Numbered from the stretch's first letter, positions 49,006 to 58,252 are shown. The stretch: DNA of 64,000 nucleotides from DAOUJW01 sp965218945 (GCA_965218945.1 OZ244718.1:1426001-1490000), one strand, 5' to 3'. The notes: generated by a model not told the origin, from the sequence alone. Numbers and translations: made by a program.

Positions 49006-50403
49006 TTAGACCTGTACAGAGTCCGGTTCCGGAGCCTCCCAGAAGGACAGACCGAGATCATCAAAGTCGCTCTCCTCAAGCTCTTGCAGTGCATTAGGTA
49101 TACACCCGGTGAGCCGGTTGCTTCCGCCCAAGTACAGAGCCTGCAGGAATTCGAGGTCTCCAAGCTCCGAAGGTATATCCCCACTCAGCCGGTTCTCCTG
49201 CAGCGACAGCCGTTCCAGGTACGAGAGGCTGCCTAGCTCCGGCGGTATCTCACCGTCCAACTGGTTGTCATGAAGGTCCAGTCGCAGGAGGAAGGAGAGG
49301 CTCCCAAGCTCTGACGGTATCGCCCCGTTCAAAGCGTTTCCCGAGAAGTCCATATCTTGCAGATAGATGAGGCTGCCAAGCTCCGGTGGTATCTCCCCGC
49401 TTAGCTCGTTGTCATCGAGATGAAACTCTTGAAGGAATACAAGGTTGCCAAGCCAGCCGGTATATCCCCAGTCAACCGGTTTCCACTGAGGTCCAGCGTT
49501 GTCAGTCCAGACAAGGCTGCCAATCCCATCTGGTATATCCCCGCTCAGCTGGTTCCCACCGAGGTCCAGAGTAACCAGGTCAGACAGGCTGCCGAGCTCA
49601 GCCGGTATATCCCCACTCAACTGGTTTCCACCGAGATCCAGAGTCGACAGCCCAGACAGACCTCCAAGCTCAGACGGTATATCTCCAGTCAGCTGGTTCC
49701 CACTGAGGTCCAGAATTGCCAGCCTGGAGAGGCTGCCAATCTCTGTGGGTAAGCCACCACTCAGTTGGTTTCCACTGAGGTCCAGAATTGCCAGCCTGGA
49801 GAGACTGCCAAGCTCAGAGGGCATCTCTCCATCAAAGTCGTTTCCAGAAATGTCCAGAGTCGCCAGGTTGTAGAGGTTGCCGAGCTCTAAGGATATCTCC
49901 CCGCTCAGCCGGTTTCCGTTGAGATCCAGCGTTACCAGGTTGGCTAGGCTGTCAAGTTCCGATGGGATCTCGCCGCTCAATTCGTTTCCACTGAGATCCA
50001 GCGATTGCAGGTAAGGGATGCTGCCAAGCTCCGGCGGTATCTCCCCACTCAACCTGTTAGACCTGAGGTCCAGTCTGGTGACGAAGCCGCCGCTGTCAGT
50101 AGTGACGCCATGCCACTCCCCGATATGAGCCTCGCTCAGCCAGTTCCCGTTGCTCTTCCAGGCGTCTCCCCCTGCGGTTTGGTAGAGAGCTACCAGCGCG
50201 GCCAACTCTACGTCGGAGACTGGAATGGGCGTAGGTGTGGCAGTAGGTTCAGGCGTAGGCGTGGATGTGGCGGTGGGTTCTGGTGCAGGAGTGGGTGTGG
50301 GAGCAGGTTCCGGCACAGTAATAGATGTGGCAGTCGAGGTTGGGCTGGGCGTAGGTGTCGTTTGGTCGCAGGCCACGAGTGCGACGACCGTCGCACAAAG
50401 CAA
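49006..50403 (-). CDS. Leucine-rich-repeat lipoprotein with impaired start
   Basis: 465 residues from TTG 50403. After lipobox VALVAC and a TPTPAPEPTAT stalk (to about residue 62) come the LRR cap (LVALYQTAGGDAW, NWLSEAHIGEWHGV). About a dozen plant-type repeats follow (LDLSGNQLSGGLPTEIGSLS pattern). It ends with a Cys-containing cap (LTGCIPNALQELEE). The hydrophobic signal core continues upstream of the TTG (FGLAALLCATVV), but the frame has a TGA six codons before it and no start or ribosome site. The 5' end thus appears damaged, and expression is doubtful. Confidence 0.75.
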   Translation of the reverse strand: MLCATVVALVACDQTTPTPSPTSTATSITVPEPAPTPTPAPEPTATSTPTPEPTATPTPIPVSDVELAALVALYQTAGGDAWKSNGNWLSEAHIGEWHGVTTDSGGFVTRLDLRSNRLSGEIPPELGSIPYLQSLDLSGNELSGEIPSELDSLANLVTLDLNGNRLSGEISLELGNLYNLATLDISGNDFDGEMPSELGSLSRLAILDLSGNQLSGGLPTEIGSLSRLAILDLSGNQLTGDIPSELGGLSGLSTLDLGGNQLSGDIPAELGSLSDLVTLDLGGNQLSGDIPDGIGSLVWTDNAGPQWKPVDWGYTGWLGNLVFLQEFHLDDNELSGEIPPELGSLIYLQDMDFSGNALNGAIPSELGSLSFLLRLDLHDNQLDGEIPPELGSLSYLERLSLQENRLSGDIPSELGDLEFLQALYLGGSNRLTGCIPNALQELEESDFDDLGLSFWEAPEPDSVQV

Positions 50404-50464
50404 CGCTGCGAGGCCGAATCACGCGTTGATTGGAACCCCAACGCAAGAGAAGTTGAAGTCCTTT

Positions 50465-50644
50465 CTAGCGTCGGCGCTTCAATATCAGATACAGGTTCAG
50501 CGCTGCAATCGCCCCTGCGACTGCCCATAGAGCTGTGCCCAGAACTGGGTTGAGTTGCAGTCCTATTCCCAGTCCCAAGAAGAAAAGCAGGCCCGCCAAC
50601 AGGAACAGCAGCACGTGAGTGGCGGATTTGACTACCGTTGCCAT
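50465..50644 (-). CDS. Small two-segment membrane protein of 59 residues
   Basis: ATG 50644 to TAG 50465. Two hydrophobic helices (VLLFLLAGLLFFLGLGIGL and ALWAVAGAIAALNLYLIL) with a short turn and a basic end (KRRR), which by the positive-inside rule puts both ends in the cytosol. The ribosome site is weak. The frame is clean and of typical small-membrane-protein composition. No family is recognised. Confidence 0.6.
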   Translation of the reverse strand: MATVVKSATHVLLFLLAGLLFFLGLGIGLQLNPVLGTALWAVAGAIAALNLYLILKRRR

Positions 50645-50743
50645 AGCTGCACGCTATCCTACCATCCATTACATTGCAGTGATAGACCGTCCCTGCGATT
50701 TATCCCGTGGTACAGGCTCAGGCTACGCACCCCATCGCTCGCA

Positions 50744-52144
50744 TCACCCATCAGTCCCTGCGGTTAAGCGCCTGAGCGCCCGGTGCCAGTCACTGTCGAA
50801 CAAACTGTTTGGGTCGTTGTGGTCCTTCAAGTCCAGGAACCGCCGTATCTCCGGGTAGGCGCGCTCCAACTGGTCTCTCCTTGCCCACCGATGGTATGTC
50901 AAATAGTAGCATCCGTCCTCATCCAGGGCGCAATCGATTAGCGCCTGAAACTGGGAGCTGGCTCGGTCAATGCCTTCGGTCGTGTGCTCAACCAGCAGGT
51001 TGAATATGATGCAGGCGTAGTACCTCTTCGCCCACCGGAGCATCGTCTCCTCCTCCGCCTCAATGAGGCGGACCGTTCCGTACACCAGGTTCGCGCCGGT
51101 TTCCAGGACGGCCCGGCGCGCCGAGGACATGAACCCCTCGAACCGCTCTCGCGGGACGTAAAGCTCCGATATCATCAGAGAGGCAAAGGTCCTCCAACCC
51201 AGGTTTCGGGCCAGGAGTCGACCGGCCTCCGGCAGATACGGGCTGAACTGGTGCTCGTCCGACCAGTAGACCTGGCCGTCGGTCTGGAGGTAGTGGCCTG
51301 CATACTGGGCGTAGGCCTCGGCCTTGTCGGTATGAGCCAGAACATAAAGGCGCATCCAGTCCTCGGTCGACAGCCCGAGCCTGCCCTCCGGGATTGCCGC
51401 TATTGAGCCTGTGGGCGTATAGGTGGACAGAATGCCCTTGGCCATGAAATCATCCGATGTCTCGTCCGTCACGTACTGGAAATCGCCGTAGGTGGCTCCC
51501 AGACGCATCTGCTCCTCCAGCGCGTGTATAACCTCTGAGGTGGGCAGCTCCCTGACGCGCCGACTCACCTGATGTCTCGGCTCCAGCCTTAGCTGTATGG
51601 CATCGATAACTCCGAATAGGCCGTAACCTCCGACTGCGGCGCTGAAAAGCTCGGTGTTCTCTGTTCGGCTGCAAAACGCCCTGTCTCCGCTGGGCCCAGT
51701 CATGTAGAACGCCTCTATATCGTCCACGATGGGCTTACGGCCCAGGACCCTTCCGTGAATGTTGGAGGAGAGCGCTCCGCCCAGAGTCATCTCGTCCGCC
51801 CCGGTCTGCTTCTGGATAATGGTTAGCCCATTGGCGCGTCCATCCTGCTCGGCGCGGAGCCACCCGACAAGCTCCGTCCATGTTACGCCTGCCTGCACCC
51901 AAACGGTCCCGGTACCGGCGTCAAGTGGGCCTATGCCCTTGAGTCTCAATGTGCTTATCGATACGCCGCCGCTTGCGAACTGCTGGCCGCCCATTGAGTG
52001 CAGCGCCCCGGCGGGACACACCGCCAGGCCCGCGGCCGATGCCTCCGCTATGGCAGCACCGACTTCTTCAGCCGTTGCGGGCGCGACCACACGCGCAATT
52101 TCCGTCTCGTTGAGTTGTGAATGGACGTCATTCAGAATGGGCAT
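50744..52144 (-). CDS. FAD-linked oxidase of the aldonolactone-oxidase type
   Basis: 466 residues from ATG 52144 with GGGAGC at five bases. The N-terminal FAD-binding (PCMH) fold is complete: APATAEEVGAAIAEASAAGL, then PAGALHSMGGQQFA, whose His could carry covalent FAD as in L-gulonolactone and sugar oxidases, and TLGGALSSNIHGRVLGRKPI. The C-terminal half resembles aldonolactone oxidases with a closing YPEIRRFLDLKDHNDPNSLF. It oxidises an unknown alcohol or sugar lactone. It lies 38 bases downstream of the UMF1 transporter and is probably in the same operon. Confidence 0.82.
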   Translation of the reverse strand: MPILNDVHSQLNETEIARVVAPATAEEVGAAIAEASAAGLAVCPAGALHSMGGQQFASGGVSISTLRLKGIGPLDAGTGTVWVQAGVTWTELVGWLRAEQDGRANGLTIIQKQTGADEMTLGGALSSNIHGRVLGRKPIVDDIEAFYMTGPSGDRAFCSRTENTELFSAAVGGYGLFGVIDAIQLRLEPRHQVSRRVRELPTSEVIHALEEQMRLGATYGDFQYVTDETSDDFMAKGILSTYTPTGSIAAIPEGRLGLSTEDWMRLYVLAHTDKAEAYAQYAGHYLQTDGQVYWSDEHQFSPYLPEAGRLLARNLGWRTFASLMISELYVPRERFEGFMSSARRAVLETGANLVYGTVRLIEAEEETMLRWAKRYYACIIFNLLVEHTTEGIDRASSQFQALIDCALDEDGCYYLTYHRWARRDQLERAYPEIRRFLDLKDHNDPNSLFDSDWHRALRRLTAGTDG

Positions 52145-52182
52145 CTGGGCGCTCCCATGTGCATCTATTGGCTACCGGCGTC

Positions 52183-53895
52183 CTAAGCAGGATTGTCGCT
52201 AGCGGACTCCTCTTCCTCATACCGTCGGTTTTCTATCTCTACAACGCGCAACCCCTCGCCCACGTTGACTCGTTGCAGCACAATGGTGCCGGCAATGATG
52301 ATCAGCAGTATCGCCGTGACCGCAACGCGTGTGTCGAAGATGGCGGTCGCAGCTATGTACAACGTGGGACCGAACACGGACGAAGCTCTGGTGATGAAGC
52401 CAAAGAAGGAGAAGAACTCCCCGCTGCGCCATTGCGGTGTTATCTGGGCAAAAAGGCTCCGGGCCAGCGCCTGGCTGCCCCCGATTACAAGGCCAACGGA
52501 GAGACCAAGGAGCAGCCACTGGTATCCAACTTCAAGGCCAAGGGGGGCCCAGAGCGCGCCTCGGACAATAGAAGGCCACCAGTCTATGAGGCCCCGGCCC
52601 AGCAGACTGGGATGCGCAGGACCGACTGCGGATTCGCCGTCCATGCCGCCGCCTCGTATCGACAGGCTGTACTTCACGTCGTCTGTGCTCCGTACCGCCT
52701 CCGGCAGGTTCAGGACGGCCTGGGGGCTCAAAACGACGCCTTCGCTGAAAGTCCACTGCTCACCTTCCCAACGCAACTCCGTATCGGAATCCGGCGCAGC
52801 ATCCACTATGTAATCGCCCGTATCTTCTCGATAGCTGAGCCGGAGGTCGAAGTCCTCGTGTTCGCTTGGGGAAAGCGGGACAATCGCCACACCCAACAGG
52901 ATGATGACAATCCAGCCGGCCAGAGCCACGGTCAAGGCCGACTTGGTGGAGATTCGCCTGGCGAGCCGCCCGAAAGCTATGGCGCCCGGCACACCCACGA
53001 ATTGGATAATCACAATCGTCGCCATGTTGAAGGCCAGGGATATGCCCAGGGTGTCGGCGGCAAAAGCCCCGGCAACGGCAATCACCGTCTGAAGGCCGTC
53101 GTTGAACAGCAGGTATGCGACCAGGTACACCACCACTACCCTGAACCGCGCAAGCTCCCGGAACGTCTGCCCAAGCTCCCGGAAGCCCATTGAGAGCGCC
53201 GTGACTGCGTTCAACCCGCTAACGGGACGCCGAATGGGCGGCTCCGGCACCACCCGCAACGTCCATAGCGCCCATCCAAACCACCAGAGGCCAATGGATG
53301 CTATCGCGGCCCTGGTGACCAGGTCTTCTATATCCGAGTCCTGTGTAGTCAGTATCAGGGCCAGGTGTATCAGCAGGATCAGCCCGCCGCCCGCGTAGCC
53401 GAAAGCAAAGCCGCGGCTGCTGATGTCGTCCAGCAGATGCCTTGGCCCCAGGTGCGGCAGGAAGGAGTTGTAGAATACCAGCGACCCTACGAAGCCGATG
53501 TTGGCAAGGATGAACGTCCCGAACAGCCACGCCCAGGGTTCGGACGTGTACGCGGAGAAGAAGACCAGCGCCGTAAAGACTGAGCCGGCGGACGCGTAGA
53601 TCCACAGCAGCGTCTTCTTGATGGGGATGCGGTCTGAGATAACCCCCAGCAACGGGCTGGAGACGGCGACTGTCCCGGTGGAGATTACCACGGCCAGGCT
53701 CCACATCGAGCTGCCGGTAAAGGTGATACCGAGGAACTGGGCGCTCTCCCCTACCGCCTCCTTGAACAGGAACACGAAGTATACCGGAAAGATTGCCGCA
53801 ACGCCGGACGTCGCGAACGCGGAGTTCGCCCAGTCGTACATACACCAGGCTCGGATGATCTTTCGCTGGCGCTCCGTTAGGTCTCTGATCCTCAT
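52183..53895 (-). CDS. UMF1-type MFS permease with a large external insertion
   Basis: 570 residues from ATG 53895. The UMF1 opening is exact (AWCMYDWANSAFATSGVAAI), followed by MFS-type SSPLLGVISDRIPIKKTLLW and about twelve membrane segments. A hydrophilic insertion of about 110 residues (SEHEDFDLRLSYREDTGDYI to GLIDWWPSIVRG) interrupts the C-terminal half, making it longer than the usual 400-450. UMF1/Atg22-type permeases export small molecules such as amino acids. It is first in an operon with the FAD-linked oxidase, which may act on the same compound. Confidence 0.85.
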   Translation of the reverse strand: MRIRDLTERQRKIIRAWCMYDWANSAFATSGVAAIFPVYFVFLFKEAVGESAQFLGITFTGSSMWSLAVVISTGTVAVSSPLLGVISDRIPIKKTLLWIYASAGSVFTALVFFSAYTSEPWAWLFGTFILANIGFVGSLVFYNSFLPHLGPRHLLDDISSRGFAFGYAGGGLILLIHLALILTTQDSDIEDLVTRAAIASIGLWWFGWALWTLRVVPEPPIRRPVSGLNAVTALSMGFRELGQTFRELARFRVVVVYLVAYLLFNDGLQTVIAVAGAFAADTLGISLAFNMATIVIIQFVGVPGAIAFGRLARRISTKSALTVALAGWIVIILLGVAIVPLSPSEHEDFDLRLSYREDTGDYIVDAAPDSDTELRWEGEQWTFSEGVVLSPQAVLNLPEAVRSTDDVKYSLSIRGGGMDGESAVGPAHPSLLGRGLIDWWPSIVRGALWAPLGLEVGYQWLLLGLSVGLVIGGSQALARSLFAQITPQWRSGEFFSFFGFITRASSVFGPTLYIAATAIFDTRVAVTAILLIIIAGTIVLQRVNVGEGLRVVEIENRRYEEEESASDNPA

Positions 53896-54090
53896 AACAG
53901 GTCGATATACTTGCAGGTTTAGCCTTGGGTCTACCCTATCCTAACTCATTCCGCGTCCTTTCGGTGTGTCCTGGACAAGGGTGTTTCATTGAAACTTTGG
54001 AAGGCCCTCTCGCCGACCGGTTGTAAATATCCAGGGCTGAATCATTCACACATTCGGCCGAAACAATCCCAATTTGGCAACTGACCCACG

Positions 54091-55611
54091 CTAGGTACTT
54101 GGGTCTACCACGCGCCCTACGAACAGGATAGCCTCGGTCTCTATGTCCCGAATCAGGAAGATGAAGGGTCTGTCGATTGTAACCTGGGGAGGCATCGACG
54201 TAGGGCCCATCAATACGCCTGTGGCTGCCGATGCCTCCGTACCCTCCTCGTCAACCGACACGAATCCCTTGTGAAATACGTCAGTAACTATTAAGCACGC
54301 GGGGTCTTCGGTGCACTTACGACCGTCCATCCCTGAGAAGTCCGCGTCAGTCGAACTGAAGGCGTCCTGCATCCCCATCGCTTTCAGGGTTTCCTTGAGG
54401 CTGACTTGGGACTCAAAGTCGAACAGTGGCATCGTCAGGTCCAGTCTCTCGGGCCGTATGTTCTTCAGAATACTTCCAACGCTGCCTGCGTCCAGCGCAG
54501 CCTCGAATTGGCTGAACTTGTTTTCATCCGGAACCAGGAGCGTCATCGACATCTCCTCACCCATATACAGCAGATCGATTGCCTGATAGCCGTCTCCCTG
54601 CAAATAGCCGAAGGAGGCCGTCTGGGTCATCATCGGGGTTTCCACGGCTGCTCCGTCAAGCAAATGGAAGGTGCGATCTCTGGTAGCTCCCTCCTGGAAG
54701 GGGATGTGCCACGCCGCATTGAAGTAAATCGCGTTGGTGAGCGCCAGCCGGGTTTTCCAGTCAATGGCTCCTTGAGGAATGAGGTCTTTGATCCTCTCTT
54801 CGGTGCGCTCTGCAACCCAATCGTTGATGGCCGTTCTGGACTCCTCCGGGGCCTCCGCGAAGTTCAGAGGTCTCAACCCTGCGCCGTAGTTCAGGGCCAG
54901 GACGTCCAGAAACTCAGGGTTGAACTCGTACCCGGACTGTCCCCATATCGCGTTCGCTATGTTCAACCGGAATCCCTCGCCGTCCTTCTCGCGGGAGGCC
55001 ATCTCCAAGTCCAGGGCGTTCAGCGCTGGATGCAACTCCTCCTGTGAAAGGCGATAGTGCAGCGTCTCAGCCATCTGACGCTCAGTCTCAGCCCTCGCGC
55101 CGGCGAATGTCATTGCCAAAGCAACGGAGATGCTGTAGGGCGAGTAGAACAGGTTCCCGCCCTCCTCACGCAGGGCGTGGTAAAGGTCGAAGGCAAACGC
55201 GCTGTTTCCAACCACGAGGGTTGCCATGTCTGAATCGGGAACGGCCAGATCAGTGATACGTTCCTTGTCGGAGCGGACCTCTCCCGTCGATGCGCCTGGC
55301 TCGGTAGGCATTACGGAGGGCGTAACAATAGGGTCCGGGACAGAGGTATGGGAGGGCGACGGCGTAGGTGTCGGGTCTGGGACCGGCGTGTGCGTAGATT
55401 GCGGAGCGAGAGTTGCCGTCGAGGTGGCCTGTGGCTCCGCTACGTCCACTGTGTCTCCAGTGCACCCGAACAATCCTGGCAATAGAATGAAGCTGAAAGC
55501 CAAAAACAGCATCCCGAGTGTCCTATAGGGCAGCTTAGTTCGTAAAAGCAAATCCGTCGTGTCCAAACTTCCTCCGGCGGCAACAGAGCCGTTTAGTTTC
55601 CGCTTACCCAT
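54091..55611 (-). CDS. Serpin lipoprotein (inhibitory type)
   Basis: 506 residues from ATG 55611; longer in-frame starts would overlap leuC, and a TTG behind GGAGGAAG 15 codons later is a good alternative. The signal peptide has lipobox GLFGC, then a TPTPSPSH-type stalk (to about residue 110) and a full serpin domain: NLFYSPYSISVALAMTFAGA, LTNAIYFNAAWHIPF, and the hinge of the reactive loop EEGTEASAATGVL, with small residues as in inhibitory serpins. The loop after the hinge reads MGPTSMPPQVTIDRPFIFLI. It should trap serine or cysteine proteases at the cell surface. It is divergent from leuC. Confidence 0.9.
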   Translation of the reverse strand: MGKRKLNGSVAAGGSLDTTDLLLRTKLPYRTLGMLFLAFSFILLPGLFGCTGDTVDVAEPQATSTATLAPQSTHTPVPDPTPTPSPSHTSVPDPIVTPSVMPTEPGASTGEVRSDKERITDLAVPDSDMATLVVGNSAFAFDLYHALREEGGNLFYSPYSISVALAMTFAGARAETERQMAETLHYRLSQEELHPALNALDLEMASREKDGEGFRLNIANAIWGQSGYEFNPEFLDVLALNYGAGLRPLNFAEAPEESRTAINDWVAERTEERIKDLIPQGAIDWKTRLALTNAIYFNAAWHIPFQEGATRDRTFHLLDGAAVETPMMTQTASFGYLQGDGYQAIDLLYMGEEMSMTLLVPDENKFSQFEAALDAGSVGSILKNIRPERLDLTMPLFDFESQVSLKETLKAMGMQDAFSSTDADFSGMDGRKCTEDPACLIVTDVFHKGFVSVDEEGTEASAATGVLMGPTSMPPQVTIDRPFIFLIRDIETEAILFVGRVVDPST

Positions 55612-55671
55612 TATAACGCAGCAACCCACAACATTTTTGCTACCCAGTAGCCACAAACCCCCTTCAAACGC

Positions 55672-55701
55672 TATAATCATAGCCGTTGCTCCGGAGCGGC
55701 T
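55672..55701 (+). promoter_or_regulatory. Promoter and leader hairpin of the leu operon
   Basis: TATAAT at 55672-55677 is a perfect -10 box 86 bases before leuC, with no good -35 box. Just after it, AGCCG-TT-GCTCC pairs with GGAGC-GGCT (55681-55701), a compact hairpin at the start of the transcript. This could be an RNA-stability or regulatory element; no leader peptide rich in Leu codons is seen. Confidence 0.4.
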
Positions 55702-55762
55702 GAAGCGCCCCGGCAAAATGGCACAGCATACAATAATTACCCTGTTAAAAAGAGGTGTCGAC

Positions 55763-57169
55763 ATGTCCAAGACTATGGTAGAGAAGATATGGGACTCCCA
55801 CATAGTCCACGAGGAGCCGGGCCAGCCGGCCATCCTGTACGTAGACCTGCATCTGGTGCACGAGGTCACTTCGCCCCAGGCCTTTGACGGCCTCAGGATG
55901 GCGGGCCGACACGTGCGACGCCCCGACCTCACGGTTGCGACCGTCGACCACAACGTTCCCACCTGGGACCGGGCGTTGCCCATCACGGACGAGATCTCCC
56001 TGAAGCAGATACAGGCTCTAGTCCGCAACTGCGAGGAGTTCGGCCTCACCTTGTTCGATATGAACAGCCCCGGCCAGGGCATCGTCCACGTCATAGGCCC
56101 GGAGCAGGGCTACACCCAGCCGGGCAAGACCATCGTGTGCGGCGACAGCCATACATCCACACACGGGGCCTTCGGCGCGCTGGCCATGCCCATAGGCACC
56201 ACCCAGGTGGAGCAGGTGCTGGCGACCCAGTGCCTGGTGCAGGCCAAGCCCAGGACTATGGAGGTGCGGGTTAACGGCTCCCTGCCCGCGGGGGTCACCG
56301 CCAAGGACCTGATACTGGGCATCATTGGTCAGATAGGTGTGGGTGGCGGGATAGGCCACGTCATAGAGTACACTGGCGAGGCCGTCCGCTCCCTCTCGAT
56401 GGAGGGCCGGATGACCATCTGCAACATGTCCATTGAAGGCGGCGCGAGGGCCGGGCTGATAGCCCCGGACCAGACCACTTTCGAGTATATGCGAGGCCGT
56501 CCACAGGTGCCCCAGGGCGACGCTTTCGAAGCCGCGGTGGAGCAATGGAGCGCCCTCGCCACGGACCCGGACGCCACCTACGATACTTTGGTGGAAATTG
56601 ACGCCTCTGCCCTTTCACCCTTCGTTACGTGGGGCACCAACCCCGGTATGGTGATACCGGTTACGGGACGAGTCCCGGACCCGGCTTCGCTGGCATCCCC
56701 CACAGAGCGCGCCGCCGCCGAGCGTGCGTTGGAGTACATGGGCCTTCAGCCGAACACGCCCATGCAGGACGTCTTCGTCGATAACGTGTTTATCGGCTCA
56801 TGCACCAACTCGCGCATTGAGGACCTCAGGGCCGCCGCGGCCGTGGTGAAGGGTCGCAAGACACATCCCAAGGTGCAGGCGATGGTTGTGCCAGGGTCGA
56901 CCGCGGTGAAGATACAGGCGGAGTCCGAGGGTCTGGACCGTATCTTCAAGGACGCGGGCCTCGACTGGAGGGAGGCCGGCTGCTCCATGTGCCTTGGTAT
57001 GAACCCGGACATCCTTCAGCCGCAGCAGAGGTGCGCCTCCACATCCAACCGCAACTTTGAGGGGAGGCAGGGGCCCGGTGGACGCACCCACCTGGTAAGC
57101 CCGCAGATGGCCGCCGCAGCCGCGATTGCAGGCCACTTCGTGGACATCCGAGAATGGGAGGTGGTCTAG
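55763..57169 (+). CDS. leuC: 3-isopropylmalate dehydratase large subunit
   Basis: 468 residues, the standard length, from ATG 55763 behind AGAGGTG. Landmarks are complete: KIWDSHIV, TVDHNVPT, VCGDSHTSTHGAFGALA and the Fe-S cysteines in FIGSCTNSRIEDL and CSMCLGMNPD. With LeuD it converts 2- to 3-isopropylmalate in leucine biosynthesis. The gene opens an operon that runs to leuB and is followed after one base by an unknown gene whose ribosome site lies in the leuC end. Confidence 0.96.
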   Translation: MSKTMVEKIWDSHIVHEEPGQPAILYVDLHLVHEVTSPQAFDGLRMAGRHVRRPDLTVATVDHNVPTWDRALPITDEISLKQIQALVRNCEEFGLTLFDMNSPGQGIVHVIGPEQGYTQPGKTIVCGDSHTSTHGAFGALAMPIGTTQVEQVLATQCLVQAKPRTMEVRVNGSLPAGVTAKDLILGIIGQIGVGGGIGHVIEYTGEAVRSLSMEGRMTICNMSIEGGARAGLIAPDQTTFEYMRGRPQVPQGDAFEAAVEQWSALATDPDATYDTLVEIDASALSPFVTWGTNPGMVIPVTGRVPDPASLASPTERAAAERALEYMGLQPNTPMQDVFVDNVFIGSCTNSRIEDLRAAAAVVKGRKTHPKVQAMVVPGSTAVKIQAESEGLDRIFKDAGLDWREAGCSMCLGMNPDILQPQQRCASTSNRNFEGRQGPGGRTHLVSPQMAAAAAIAGHFVDIREWEVV

Positions 57170-57170
57170 T

Positions 57171-57539
57171 ATGACGATAGAAACGGGAATTGGGGATGGC
57201 GGCAGGTCCGGCACCTACCGGGCGTTGCCCACGCTTGAGGATGAGGTGATGAACCTCGTACTGCGTTACGCCGTGGGGCCGATGGACATTCTGCTGGGAG
57301 ACGAGCTTGACACCCTGGACGCCCTGAAACGCATCGACCAGGAGTTGGCCGGGCTGGGAGAGGCCAATCCTAACTTGGCCGTGCTCCTGCGGCGCACCGT
57401 CGAGGCTATTCACGCTGCCCTGGACAAGGCGGTTGACAGCGAACAGATGAAGGTGCTTATTCGTGTAGTTGCTTACACCAACGCCTTTACGATACTGCGA
57501 ACCCTGGATATGCAGATGAGGCGTATGCAACCGCGGTAG
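57171..57539 (+). CDS. Unknown helical protein inside the leu operon
   Basis: 122 residues from ATG 57171, one base after leuC, with GGAGGTGG inside leuC as ribosome site. The protein looks entirely alpha-helical (TLEDEVMNLVLRYAVGPMDI, then AVLLRRTVEAIHAALDKAV) and soluble, with no Cys or metal motif. I do not recognise a family. Its tight coupling between leuC and leuD suggests a role in dehydratase assembly or regulation, but nothing in the sequence proves this. Confidence 0.75.
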   Translation: MTIETGIGDGGRSGTYRALPTLEDEVMNLVLRYAVGPMDILLGDELDTLDALKRIDQELAGLGEANPNLAVLLRRTVEAIHAALDKAVDSEQMKVLIRVVAYTNAFTILRTLDMQMRRMQPR

Positions 57540-57553
57540 ATCAAAGGCCACCG

Positions 57554-57586
57554 CCCCATTCCTGCGAAGGCAGGAATCCAGTGGGG
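57554..57586. repeat. Palindromic repeat R3, copy 3
   Basis: ATTCCTGC-GAAG-GCAGGAAT (57558-57577), flanked by CCCC and GGGG, forms a strong hairpin between the unknown gene and leuD. Being inside the operon, it could tune the relative expression of the genes on either side. Confidence 0.7.
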
Positions 57587-57637
57587 CAGCCGCGACAGAG
57601 CGCACGAGAATCATACAGAAAACAGCAAGGAGCAATC

Positions 57638-58252
57638 ATGGAGCCATTCAACAAGATGACGGGCGTTGTGGCGCCCCTGGACAGGCAGAACGTGGACACC
57701 GACCAGATAATCCCCGCAGTACACCTGAAGCGCATAGAACGGACAGGGTTCGGGCAGTTCCTGTTCGCCGCGTGGCGCTTCCTCCCGGACGGTCAGCCCA
57801 ACCCGGACTTCGAGCTAAACTTCCCACCCTACCAGGACGCCGGGATACTGGTTGCCGGGCCAAACTTCGGTTGCGGGTCTTCGAGAGAGCACGCCCCCTG
57901 GGCGCTGCTGGACTACGGGTTCCGGGTCATCATCGCTCCCAGCTTCGCCGAGATTTTCCACAAGAACTGCTTTGACAACGGGATTGTTCCCGTCCACCTG
58001 TCGGAGGAGCAGATCAGCAAAATCATGATCAAGGCCAAAGAGGAGCCCGGCTACTCGATGACCGTGGACCTGGAGGACTGCGAGATCAGGGATGAGAGCG
58101 GGATGAGGATTAGCTTCAAGGTGCACAACGACCCGGAGGTGCACGAGTTTCGACGGCACTGCCTGCTCAACGGCCTTGACGACATTGCCCTTACCCTTCA
58201 GCACGAAGACAAGATACAGACCTATGAGACGGCCAATTCGCCCAAGCCGTAG
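57638..58252 (+). CDS. leuD: 3-isopropylmalate dehydratase small subunit
   Basis: 204 residues from ATG 57638 behind AAGGAG. Typical LeuD: MEPFNKMTGVVAPLDRQNVD, TDQIIPAVHLKRI, GPNFGCGSSREHAPWAL, FAEIFHKNCFDNGIVPV. It is the swivel-domain partner of LeuC. About 100 bases containing a palindromic repeat separate it from the previous gene; the next gene starts 17 bases downstream. Confidence 0.96.
   Translation: MEPFNKMTGVVAPLDRQNVDTDQIIPAVHLKRIERTGFGQFLFAAWRFLPDGQPNPDFELNFPPYQDAGILVAGPNFGCGSSREHAPWALLDYGFRVIIAPSFAEIFHKNCFDNGIVPVHLSEEQISKIMIKAKEEPGYSMTVDLEDCEIRDESGMRISFKVHNDPEVHEFRRHCLLNGLDDIALTLQHEDKIQTYETANSPKP

Noticed and set aside
49030..50090. Regularly spaced repeats of about 72 bases, superficially like a CRISPR array
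   Set aside because: The units are degenerate, in frame and translate to leucine-rich repeats with NQLSGxIP cores; there are no identical direct repeats separated by unique spacers.
55612..56094. N-terminal extension of the serpin gene
   Set aside because: It would be antisense to the first 330 bases of leuC and lacks signal-peptide features; the signal peptide starts after 55611.
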